A stretch of DNA of 13,106 bases from NCBI GenBank assembly GCA_003565095.1, contig PXDI01000056.1, positions 1 to 13,106 on the forward strand. The letters are read 5' to 3'. The position numbers and the translations under genes are program-made. The notes under the pieces are model-generated. The model ran no database searches, had not been told where the DNA came from, and worked only from the letters and a program-made list of their open reading frames with translations. Positions 7,250 through 13,106 of this stretch are shown here, piece after piece; the stretch's first letter is position 1; every line of letters begins with the position of its first letter. Origin of the DNA: PVC group bacterium. GTDB lineage: Bacteria > Verrucomicrobiota > Kiritimatiellia > UBA8416 > PXDI01.

Positions 7250-7276
7250 ATGTTAATGGATACACATGAAAATTGA
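7250..7276 (+). CDS. Possible leader mini-ORF overlapping the lpxK start
   Basis: An 8-codon frame, MLMDTHEN, runs from the ATG at 7250 to the TGA at 7274-7276, ending inside lpxK in another frame. The only good Shine-Dalgarno in the leader, AAGGA at 7236-7240, is 9 bases before this ATG. The lpxK ATG at 7266 has only a weak TGGA near it, and an in-frame stop at 7254-7256 rules out an earlier lpxK start. Translation of the mini-ORF could feed ribosomes to lpxK. This is speculative; the AAGGA could also act on lpxK directly at long spacing. Confidence 0.25.
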   Translation: MLMDTHEN

Positions 7277-8507
7277 GCGTTTTGAACGCATAGAGCGTTT
7301 TTTACTGAGGCTGATTGCCAAACCCGGTGCTGACCGTGGTCATGGTCCCGGCATCAGATTTCTGCTTTGGATTTTGCGACAGCTTTCCCACATATACGGT
7401 GCGATCGTCAAACTGCGCCACTGGCTTTTTGATAACGGGCTGTTCCGGTATCATACGCTGGGCTGTCAGGTGATCAGTGTCGGCAATCTGACTGTTGGCG
7501 GCACCGGCAAGACCCCGGTGGTGGAAGTGATTGCCCGTGAGTTGATCAGGGAGGGGCGCCGTGTCGCCATTCTCAGTCGCGGTTACAAAAAAAAGGAACC
7601 GGGTTTTTTTCAGAAGGTGGCGGGAATGTTTACGCTGCGTGATTTGCGCAGACCGCCGCGGGTTGTTTCTGACGGGAAAAACCTTTTGCTGGATTCGGCG
7701 ATGAGCGGCGATGAGCCGTATATGCTTGCATCGAATGTTTCGGAGGCATGTGTGCTGGTTGATAAAAACCGGGTGAAAAGCGGTTTATATGCCATAAATA
7801 AATTTGGCTGCGATACACTGATTCTTGACGATGGGTTTCAGTATTTGCACTTGAAGCACATGATTGAAATAGTCCTGGTTGACTATACCAATCCGTTTGG
7901 TAACGGCAATGTGCTGCCGCGCGGCATTTTGCGTGAGCCGGTAAAACACATTAAAAAGGCCGACTACATTTTCATTACAAAGTCAACCGGTCAGGGTACA
8001 GCCCGGTTGGTCAATCATTTGCGGCAGTTTAATGAGCATGCTGAAATTATTGAATGTTGTCACCGGGCGCGGCATTTACGCGGGGTGTTCTCGGGTGAAG
8101 AGCTGCCGTTGGAATGGTTGAAGGACAAATGGGTTGTGGCGGTTTCGGGAATTGCCGCACCCAAGGGATTTGAACAGGAGTTGGAGAAGCATGGGGCGGT
8201 GCTGCTAGAGAAGTTCAGGTTTGCTGATCACCATCGCTACAGCCAGCAGGAAGTCATTAATATGATCAATGACGCTGTGCGGCTGAAGGCCAAGGCGCTT
8301 ATTACCACAGAAAAAGATGCGGTGCGTTTCCCTGAACTGCGCCGTGTAGATGTGCCGATATTTTATTTGCGGGTTGATATTGAAATGCTGAGTGGTGTTG
8401 AAGATTTTAAATCATGCATTTCCCGGATATGTTTCCGTGATAATGCAATGCTTGACCTTTCCGATCAAACAGGTGATTCTTTCGATAATGAGCAACATAC
8501 TGATTAG
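7266..8507 (+). CDS. lpxK: Tetraacyldisaccharide 4'-kinase
   Basis: Phosphorylates the 4' position of the lipid A disaccharide precursor to give lipid IVA, at the cytoplasmic face of the inner membrane. The Walker A-like block is SVGNLTVGGTGKTP at 71-84 (Lys82, Thr83), followed by SRGY at 104-107, GDEP at 148-151, and the family motif LDDGFQYLHL at 187-196 with Asp188-Asp189. Later come the LPRGILREP block (217-225), FADHHRYS at 319-326 and ITTEKDAVRFPEL at 346-358. A hydrophobic N-terminal stretch at 32-45 should bind the membrane. At 413 residues it is longer than most LpxK proteins (about 320-370). It has extra N- and C-terminal sequence and about 20 extra residues between SRGY and GDEP compared with E. 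coli. The last 20 bases overlap the start of the heptosyltransferase gene. Confidence 0.95.
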   Translation: MKIERFERIERFLLRLIAKPGADRGHGPGIRFLLWILRQLSHIYGAIVKLRHWLFDNGLFRYHTLGCQVISVGNLTVGGTGKTPVVEVIARELIREGRRVAILSRGYKKKEPGFFQKVAGMFTLRDLRRPPRVVSDGKNLLLDSAMSGDEPYMLASNVSEACVLVDKNRVKSGLYAINKFGCDTLILDDGFQYLHLKHMIEIVLVDYTNPFGNGNVLPRGILREPVKHIKKADYIFITKSTGQGTARLVNHLRQFNEHAEIIECCHRARHLRGVFSGEELPLEWLKDKWVVAVSGIAAPKGFEQELEKHGAVLLEKFRFADHHRYSQQEVINMINDAVRLKAKALITTEKDAVRFPELRRVDVPIFYLRVDIEMLSGVEDFKSCISRICFRDNAMLDLSDQTGDSFDNEQHTD

Positions 8508-9501
8508 TTCTGTCAATTGGCTTGGTGATGCAGTGATGAGTATGCCTGCGTTGCAGGAGTATCACATTACTCACCCGCGGAACAGTATTACGATGCTGTC
8601 CAAGGCCTCTGTCGCCCCGTTATGGCGCATGCATCCGGCGGTGTCGGATGTGATTGTGCTGGAAACCGGTTCGACCGGATCGCTGCGTGCGGCCAGTCTG
8701 ATTAAAATGGGCGGCTTTGAGAGAGCGTATATTTTTCCTAATTCGATGCGTTCGGCGCTTGTTCCATATCTGGGCGGGGTTCCGGTAAGAATCGGTTTTC
8801 GCGGGCATCAACGCGCGATGCTGTTGACCAAGGTTATTGACGCTTCTGCTCCGCCGGGAGGCTCTGTGCATCAGGCATGGGAGTATGTAAGGATTCTGGA
8901 TCTGGCTATGGCTGCGGATGCCGTGCTGCCGGCTCCGCGTGTCGGGGTGACGTCCCGCCAGCTTGAGGAGGCGGCGGCAATGATCGGTTGCGATGCCAAT
9001 GCGGATGGATTACTGGTGGCATTGCTGCCCGGCGCGGCCCGCGGTTCCTCTAAACGCTGGCCGCCGGAACATTTTGCACAGACCGGTCGAGAGTTGCGTA
9101 AACGAACCGGAGCAAAGCTGGTAGTGCTGGGTTCCCATGCCGACCATGAAGAATGCCGGAGTGTCAGTGACAGTATAGGCGAAGGTGTCATAAACCTTTG
9201 CGGGAAAACCAGTCTGGAACAGCTTGCCGGAGTGCTGGCGATGTGCGGTACGGTGATTTCCAATGACAGCGGCGGGATGCACCTTGCTTCCGCGGTCGGC
9301 AGCCGGGTGGTTGCGGTTTTTGGAATGACTGATCCGGCCCGTACCGGCCCGTTGGGTAATGGTCATCGAGTGATAATGCGGCCGGGCGTTCAAGGCAGTC
9401 GTGATATTCCGCGCGAATCGGAAAGTGCCAGTGAGTGTTTGAGCGCTATCCCGCCGGAGGATGTTGTGCATGCCGCCGAATTGATTCTCTCTGAATGCTG
9501 A
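8488..9501 (+). CDS. waaF: ADP-heptose:LPS heptosyltransferase, WaaF-like (GT9)
   Basis: A GT-B enzyme of family GT9, expected to add heptose to the lipopolysaccharide inner core at the cytoplasmic side of the inner membrane. The frame opens at 8392, but homology begins at the ATG at 8488 (MSNILISSVNWLGDAVMSMP), with AGGTGA 11 bases upstream, so I take 337 residues. Landmarks: WLGDAVMSMP at 11-20 (the putative catalytic base Asp14), LLPGAARGSSKRWPPEHF at 179-196, VLGSHADHEEC at 213-223, ISNDSGGMHLASAVG at 257-271 and FGMTDPARTGP at 278-288. The Cys/Pro-rich stretch often seen before the C-terminal CL motif in WaaF proteins is missing; only Cys317 remains. The start overlaps lpxK by 20 bases, so the two are probably translated together. 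The exact acceptor is inferred from family and context. Confidence 0.85.
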   Translation: MSNILISSVNWLGDAVMSMPALQEYHITHPRNSITMLSKASVAPLWRMHPAVSDVIVLETGSTGSLRAASLIKMGGFERAYIFPNSMRSALVPYLGGVPVRIGFRGHQRAMLLTKVIDASAPPGGSVHQAWEYVRILDLAMAADAVLPAPRVGVTSRQLEEAAAMIGCDANADGLLVALLPGAARGSSKRWPPEHFAQTGRELRKRTGAKLVVLGSHADHEECRSVSDSIGEGVINLCGKTSLEQLAGVLAMCGTVISNDSGGMHLASAVGSRVVAVFGMTDPARTGPLGNGHRVIMRPGVQGSRDIPRESESASECLSAIPPEDVVHAAELILSEC

Positions 9502-9541
9502 ATGCTTGCATTCTCCCTTCACCTTGGTATAGATTCCGTAC

Positions 9542-10234
9542 ATGAAATTATCCATTGTAATTCCCGTCTATAATGAGAGCAAAACCCTCAATGGAATTAT
9601 CCAGCGAGTTCTGGATGTGCCGCTTGAAATGGAGCGGGAAATTGTGGTTGTTGACGACAAATCAACAGACGATACCCCGGCGGTAATTACCGGACTGAAG
9701 TCGCTGTATCCGGAAATTGTATTCGAGCAGCATTCTGTCAACATGGGCAAAGGTGCCGCCTTGCGGACTGGGTTTGCACGCTGCAGCGGTGATATTGTGC
9801 TGATTCAGGATGCTGATCTCGAGTACGATCCGCATGACTATCCCGCATTGCTCAAACCGCTAATTGACGGGCATGCCGACGTGGTATACGGATCACGGTT
9901 TGCCGGCGGCGGTACTCACCGGGTGGTATACTTCTGGCACTATGTCGGTAACCGCTTTCTGACAACATTTTCCAATATGATGACCGACATTAATCTGACT
10001 GATATGGAGGTGTGTTACAAGGTTTTCAGAAAGGAAGTGCTGGAGGGGGTTGTGATATGTGAGAACCGGTTCGGGTTTGAGCCGGAGATAACGGCCAAAG
10101 TGGCTCGTGGAGACTGGCGTATTTACGAGGTGCCGATTTCGTATTACGGCCGCAGTTACTCGGAAGGCAAGAAGATTACATGGCGTGATGGATTCCGCGC
10201 GTTGTGGTGCATTATTAAATATCGTTTTGTATAG
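9542..10234 (+). CDS. Family 2 glycosyltransferase (polyprenyl-phosphate sugar transferase-like)
   Basis: A 230-residue GT-A enzyme resembling the DPM/DPG-synthase group, which moves a sugar from a nucleotide donor to a lipid phosphate. Seen in order: the N-terminal strand LSIVIPVYNE at 3-12, VVVDDKSTDDT at 35-45 (Asp38, Asp39), NMGKGAALRTGF at 67-78, the metal-binding IQDADLEYDP at 88-97 (Asp90, Asp92), YGSRFAGG at 116-123, TDMEVCYKVFR at 153-163 and RFGFEPEITAK at 176-186. There is no C-terminal pair of membrane helices as in ArnC or GtrB, so it is peripheral or soluble. Its place between a heptosyltransferase and pgpA suggests envelope glycan or lipid work. Donor and acceptor are unknown. 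The start ATG at 9542 gives the exact family N-terminus but has no clear Shine-Dalgarno. Confidence 0.9.
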   Translation: MKLSIVIPVYNESKTLNGIIQRVLDVPLEMEREIVVVDDKSTDDTPAVITGLKSLYPEIVFEQHSVNMGKGAALRTGFARCSGDIVLIQDADLEYDPHDYPALLKPLIDGHADVVYGSRFAGGGTHRVVYFWHYVGNRFLTTFSNMMTDINLTDMEVCYKVFRKEVLEGVVICENRFGFEPEITAKVARGDWRIYEVPISYYGRSYSEGKKITWRDGFRALWCIIKYRFV

Positions 10235-10254
10235 TCTGACGGGAACGTAGGTAC

Positions 10255-10752
10255 ATGAAAAAGAAGTTGATATTATTTTTTGCCACCGGCGGCGGGCTGG
10301 GGTATGCTCCGGTGGCTTCGGGAACTGTGGGGTCACTGCCGGGAATTCCGCTGGCGGCGCTGCTGGTTTTTTCCGGCATAGGTTTATTGTGGCAGGCGGT
10401 TGTCTGTTTGCTGCTTACTGTTCTGGCTATTCCGTTATGCAGTGTTGCCGAAGGGTATCTTGGCAGGAAGGACGACGGCCGGATTGTTGCGGACGAGTAT
10501 CTTACTTTTCCTATCTGCCTGCTGGGTCTTCCGTGGATGACGATGGAGCATATCTGGCTGCTGCCGGTCGGTTTTGTTGTTGTGCGTATATGTGATATAA
10601 TCAAGCCGCCGCCGGCCCGTCAGTTCCAGGAGCTGCATGGCGGAACGGGTATCGTACTGGACGATTTTTTTGCTTCAATCTACGCACTTTTGATAAACCA
10701 CGCCATCTGGATCATTTCAGGCGGTAGTCCAATCTGGCATAGCGGCATTTAG
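10255..10752 (+). CDS. pgpA: Phosphatidylglycerophosphatase A
   Basis: An inner-membrane phosphatase that removes phosphate from phosphatidylglycerophosphate to make phosphatidylglycerol. It has 165 residues, normal for the family. Family blocks are GYAPVASGTVGSLPG at 16-30, DDGRIVADEY at 73-82 (the likely metal ligands Asp80 and Glu81), CDIIKPPPARQFQEL at 113-127, and the ending GGTGIVLDDFFASIYA at 129-144 (Asp136, Asp137). Hydrophobic segments lie at about 32-62, 86-111 and 141-155. It starts 20 bases after the GT2 gene and ends 15 bases before the methionine enzyme, so it is inside the same run of genes. Confidence 0.93.
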   Translation: MKKKLILFFATGGGLGYAPVASGTVGSLPGIPLAALLVFSGIGLLWQAVVCLLLTVLAIPLCSVAEGYLGRKDDGRIVADEYLTFPICLLGLPWMTMEHIWLLPVGFVVVRICDIIKPPPARQFQELHGGTGIVLDDFFASIYALLINHAIWIISGGSPIWHSGI

Positions 10753-10767
10753 AAACTGGAAAACAAT

Positions 10768-12603
10768 ATGGATAAACTTGCAGAAGCACTAAAAGATCAC
10801 ATTGTTGTCTTTGACGGGGCGATCGGTACAGAGCTATATAAGCGCAATTTCTTTGTAAACACCTCATTTGAAGGTCTAAACCTGACCGCACCGCAGGTGA
10901 TTCATGAGATTCACCGTTCCTATGTCGAGGCCGGCGCAGAAGTCATAACGACCAACAGTTATGCCGCCAATCGTAATATTCTAGGAAAATTCGGCCTTGA
11001 GCAGCAGGTGGCGCAGATTAATCAAAAAGCTGCAGAAATGGCGCGTGCTGAAACGGGCGATGGTGGTCTGGTTGCCGGTTCGGTCGGGCCGGTTGGCGAG
11101 GCGCCTTTTCAGCGTGAGCTTTCAGATGATGCCAGAATTGAAATACTTTGCGAACAGATCAGTGCTCTTGTCGCGGGAGGGGTTGACTTTATAATATTCG
11201 AGACCCTTTCCTGCCGGGCTGATGTTGAGCAGGCATGTCTTGCGGCGCAAAAATGTGCAATGCCTTATGTGATAAGTTTTTCGGTTGATCGTGACGGCTG
11301 CGGAGCGAAAGGTGAGCCGCTGGAGGTATTGCTCAAGCCTTTGAAACAGATTGAGCAACTGCCGTCTGCTTTAGGTCTGAACTGCGGCGAAGGCCCCGAA
11401 AGCTCCCTGCGCGCGCTTGAACTGCTGCTGCCGCTGGCTGACTTTCCGGTGATTGTGCAGCCGAATGCCGGGCAGCCGAAAAATGTTGACGGACGTTCGA
11501 TCTATATGACAAGTCCGGAATATTTGACGACATACGCGCTGCGCTATTCCCAGATGGGCGCGCGCGGGCTGGGGGGCTGCTGCGGAACCGGGCCGGAGCA
11601 TATCCGCGATATAGCCCGCAGTGTCAAGCCGGTGGCGGCTTCGTCGTTTACGCGCACAGTTCAGACCGGCTTGAAGGATGACGTTAAGCTTCAGGAGCCT
11701 CTTGGTCTTTCGCAGCGCTCGGGTTTTGGCGCCGGGCTGTTTGAGCGTAAATGGATGACAACCATCGAGCTGACTCCGCCGCGCGGTTATGACATGAGTG
11801 CCATTATCGCCAGGGCCCGTGAATGCGCCGCGGCAGGTGTTTGTGCGATAAATATTCCCGACGGACCGCGGGCGAGTTCAAGACTTTCCCCGCTGATTGC
11901 CGCGCTGGAAATCCAGCGTCAGGCCGAGATTGAGGTTATCCTGCATTTCTGCTGCCGTGATAAAAACCTGATCGGTATGCAGGCGGATCTGCTGGGGTGC
12001 GCGGCAGTTGGGCTGCATAATATTCTCTTTATTACCGGCGATCCGCCCAAGCTTGGCGATTACCCTTTTGCTTCGGGGGTTTTTGATGCAGATTCAATTG
12101 GCATGGTCAAGATTCAGGACCGACTGAATCGCGGAGTGGATCTGGGCGGAATGCAGATAACTCCAGCCACCGGTGCGGTAATCGGGGTCGGCGCTGATCC
12201 GAATGCCGTTGATATGAAACGTGAATTACGCCGGACGCATGAAAAAATTGATGCCGGGGCGGAGTTTATCATTACCCAGCCGGTTTTTGATGCCGCGGCG
12301 CTGCTGCGCTTTCTCGATGCAATGGGTGAAAATCTGCCGCCGGTACTGGCCGGAATCTGGCCGCTGGCCAGTTATCGCAATGCGGAGTTTATGCGCAATG
12401 AGGTGCCGGGGGTGGTTGTTCCTGACGGTGTTATGCAACGAATGGCCGCGGCCAGCGACCGGGAGGAGCAACGGGCTGAAGGCATCAAAATTGCGCAAGA
12501 GAGCGTCAGGATGGTGCGCGAGCGTGTTCAGGGCATTCAAGTGAGCGCACCTTTCGGTAATGTTGCAACAGCTTTGGCGGTGGTTGCTGCTTCAAAACAA
12601 TAA
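10768..12603 (+). CDS. Bifunctional homocysteine S-methyltransferase / 5,10-methylenetetrahydrofolate reductase
   Basis: A 611-residue fusion acting in one-carbon and methionine metabolism. Residues 1-290 are the homocysteine methyltransferase barrel: VVFDGAIGTEL at 13-23, the zinc ligand Cys206 in GLNCGEGP, and the paired ligands Cys271-Cys272 in GGCCGTGP. After a linker (about 290-325), residues 326-611 are a MetF-like flavin reductase. This has the catalytic-type Glu334 in TIELTPPRG, Asp365 in NIPDGPR, the ITGDPPK loop at 422-428, and ITQPVFD at 502-508 (Gln504). The architecture matches B. subtilis YitJ. The protein has no cobalamin-binding domain, so any methyltransferase activity is B12-independent or uses another donor such as S-methylmethionine. 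The 15-base gap from pgpA leaves no room for a SAM riboswitch. The start has a weak GGAA Shine-Dalgarno. Confidence 0.95.
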   Translation: MDKLAEALKDHIVVFDGAIGTELYKRNFFVNTSFEGLNLTAPQVIHEIHRSYVEAGAEVITTNSYAANRNILGKFGLEQQVAQINQKAAEMARAETGDGGLVAGSVGPVGEAPFQRELSDDARIEILCEQISALVAGGVDFIIFETLSCRADVEQACLAAQKCAMPYVISFSVDRDGCGAKGEPLEVLLKPLKQIEQLPSALGLNCGEGPESSLRALELLLPLADFPVIVQPNAGQPKNVDGRSIYMTSPEYLTTYALRYSQMGARGLGGCCGTGPEHIRDIARSVKPVAASSFTRTVQTGLKDDVKLQEPLGLSQRSGFGAGLFERKWMTTIELTPPRGYDMSAIIARARECAAAGVCAINIPDGPRASSRLSPLIAALEIQRQAEIEVILHFCCRDKNLIGMQADLLGCAAVGLHNILFITGDPPKLGDYPFASGVFDADSIGMVKIQDRLNRGVDLGGMQITPATGAVIGVGADPNAVDMKRELRRTHEKIDAGAEFIITQPVFDAAALLRFLDAMGENLPPVLAGIWPLASYRNAEFMRNEVPGVVVPDGVMQRMAAASDREEQRAEGIKIAQESVRMVRERVQGIQVSAPFGNVATALAVVAASKQ

Positions 12604-12624
12604 AGCCAACCTGCTGGATAGCGC

Positions 12625-13032
12625 ATGTTATTCAAAAAAAAGCGATTGCCCGGTAATCAGGCCAGCGGGCTGTGGGGCGAGGCGGTTGCCGGACTTTATC
12701 TAAAAAAACAGGGCTTTAAAATTCTGGCCCGGCGGCTCAAAGTCGGTCATGATGAGTTGGATCTGGTTGTGCGCGGGGAGGGCTGTGTCGTGTTTGTTGA
12801 AGTAAAAACGCGGCGCAGCAGGCATTTCGGTGCTCCGGCGAGTGCTGTTGACCGGCGAAAGCGGCATGCCGTTTCACGGGCAGCGGTCCATTATCTGAAA
12901 AAGAACCGTTTTCCGGAAGAATCAATCCGCTTTGATGTTGTAGAGGTGATCGGTGAGCCGGATGGTGAGCCGGAAATTAATCACATCCGAAATGCGTTTA
13001 CGCTTGATCGCTGCTTTCGGCTGCCTTATTGA
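12625..13032 (+). CDS. yraN: UPF0102 (YraN) family nuclease-like protein
   Basis: A 135-residue member of the YraN/UPF0102 family, with a restriction-endonuclease-like fold. The conserved blocks are present: GLWGEAVAGLYLKKQGFKIL at 15-34 (Glu19), DELDLVV at 43-49 (Asp46), and FVEVKTRRS at 57-65 (Glu59, Lys61), which form the PD-(D/E)XK-type active site. ASAVDRRKR at 72-80 and FDVVEVIG at 103-110 are also typical. The family may be linked to DNA processing, but its role is not well established. The N-terminal LFKKKR is basic. The gene follows the methionine enzyme by 21 bases and has only a weak Shine-Dalgarno (TGGA). Confidence 0.93.
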   Translation: MLFKKKRLPGNQASGLWGEAVAGLYLKKQGFKILARRLKVGHDELDLVVRGEGCVVFVEVKTRRSRHFGAPASAVDRRKRHAVSRAAVHYLKKNRFPEESIRFDVVEVIGEPDGEPEINHIRNAFTLDRCFRLPY

Positions 13033-13064
13033 GTCTTGAAAAGTGCTCCGGGATGTGGCAATGT

Positions 13065-13092
13065 TTGAAACCTTGTGAGATTCTGATAATTT
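13065..13092 (+). promoter_or_regulatory. Weak promoter candidate before a gene beyond the right edge
   Basis: TTGAAA (13065-13070) and TAATTT (13087-13092) are separated by 16 bases in the AT-rich tail after yraN. GAGG at the very end (13103-13106) could be the ribosome binding site of a following gene. The window ends too soon to tell. Confidence 0.25.
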
Positions 13093-13106
13093 AATTAATA
13101 ATGAGG

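Larger units (their letters stand above)
6950..7265. other. Divergent intergenic region between the acyltransferase gene and lpxK
   Basis: A 316-base non-coding spacer. From left to right it holds a 9-base A tract plus AT-rich DNA (6967-6983) that may contain the leftward promoter, although no convincing -35 is seen. Next come TGGAG-type repeats in opposite orientations (7006-7034 and 7108-7128) around a short inner inverted repeat. After these lie a tandem octamer (7176-7191), a strong rightward promoter (7192-7220) and a mini-ORF just before lpxK. No tRNA, ORF of convincing length or terminator was found. Confidence 0.8.

Noticed and set aside
8392..8487. N-terminal extension of the heptosyltransferase frame
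   Set aside because: The extra 32 residues lie inside lpxK, have no GT9 similarity, and the family N-terminus begins at the ATG at 8488 with an RBS.
9493..9513. GAATG/CATTC hairpin at the 3' end of the heptosyltransferase gene as a terminator
   Set aside because: Only a five-base, AT-balanced stem with no following T run; the next gene starts 40 bases on in the same direction.

Overview
The window reads as ordinary chromosome of a Gram-negative bacterium, most likely a member of the PVC superphylum (Kiritimatiellota or Lentisphaerota-like). That placement is an inference. It rests on lipid A and heptose-core genes (outer membrane), LL-diaminopimelate aminotransferase (DapL), a bifunctional homocysteine methyltransferase/MTHFR, and an unusually long LpxK. 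No rRNA, tRNA, CRISPR array, phage gene or transposase was found. Nearly all the sequence is coding.

Layout. Genes run outward in both directions from a divergent spacer at 6950-7265. Leftward (minus strand) come an LpxL/HtrB-type acyltransferase (6949-6032), dapL (5901-4678), pyrF (4573-3863), nth (3863-3213, GTG start overlapping the pyrF stop by one base), a lipoprotein of unknown family (3004-2036), and a large exported protein of unknown family (2030 to beyond the left edge, at least 676 residues). Rightward (plus strand) come lpxK (7266-8507), a waaF-like heptosyltransferase (8488-9501), a family 2 glycosyltransferase (9542-10234), pgpA (10255-10752), the homocysteine methyltransferase/MTHFR fusion (10768-12603) and yraN (12625-13032). 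The right-hand genes are packed tightly enough (a 20 bp overlap, then gaps of 15-40 bp) to be one transcript. A good sigma70-type promoter lies at 7192-7220.

Function. The centre is an envelope locus. LpxK (lipid A 4'-kinase) and the late acyltransferase are divergently transcribed. The heptosyltransferase and the GT2 enzyme would extend core or other glycans, and PgpA completes phosphatidylglycerol synthesis. DapL supplies meso-DAP for peptidoglycan and lysine. PyrF, the methionine/folate enzyme, Nth and YraN are housekeeping. The lipoprotein and the exported protein form their own two-gene unit behind a possible promoter and a strong ribosome binding site. They are the least understood part of the window.

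Intergenic structure. The larger spacers hold short degenerate repeats: heptamers at 4595-4636 and TGGAG-containing octamers in opposite orientation at 7006-7034 and 7108-7128. A tandem octamer abuts the lpxK -35 box, and a mini-ORF with the only good Shine-Dalgarno overlaps the lpxK start. I see no clear new multi-gene defence or mobile system here.
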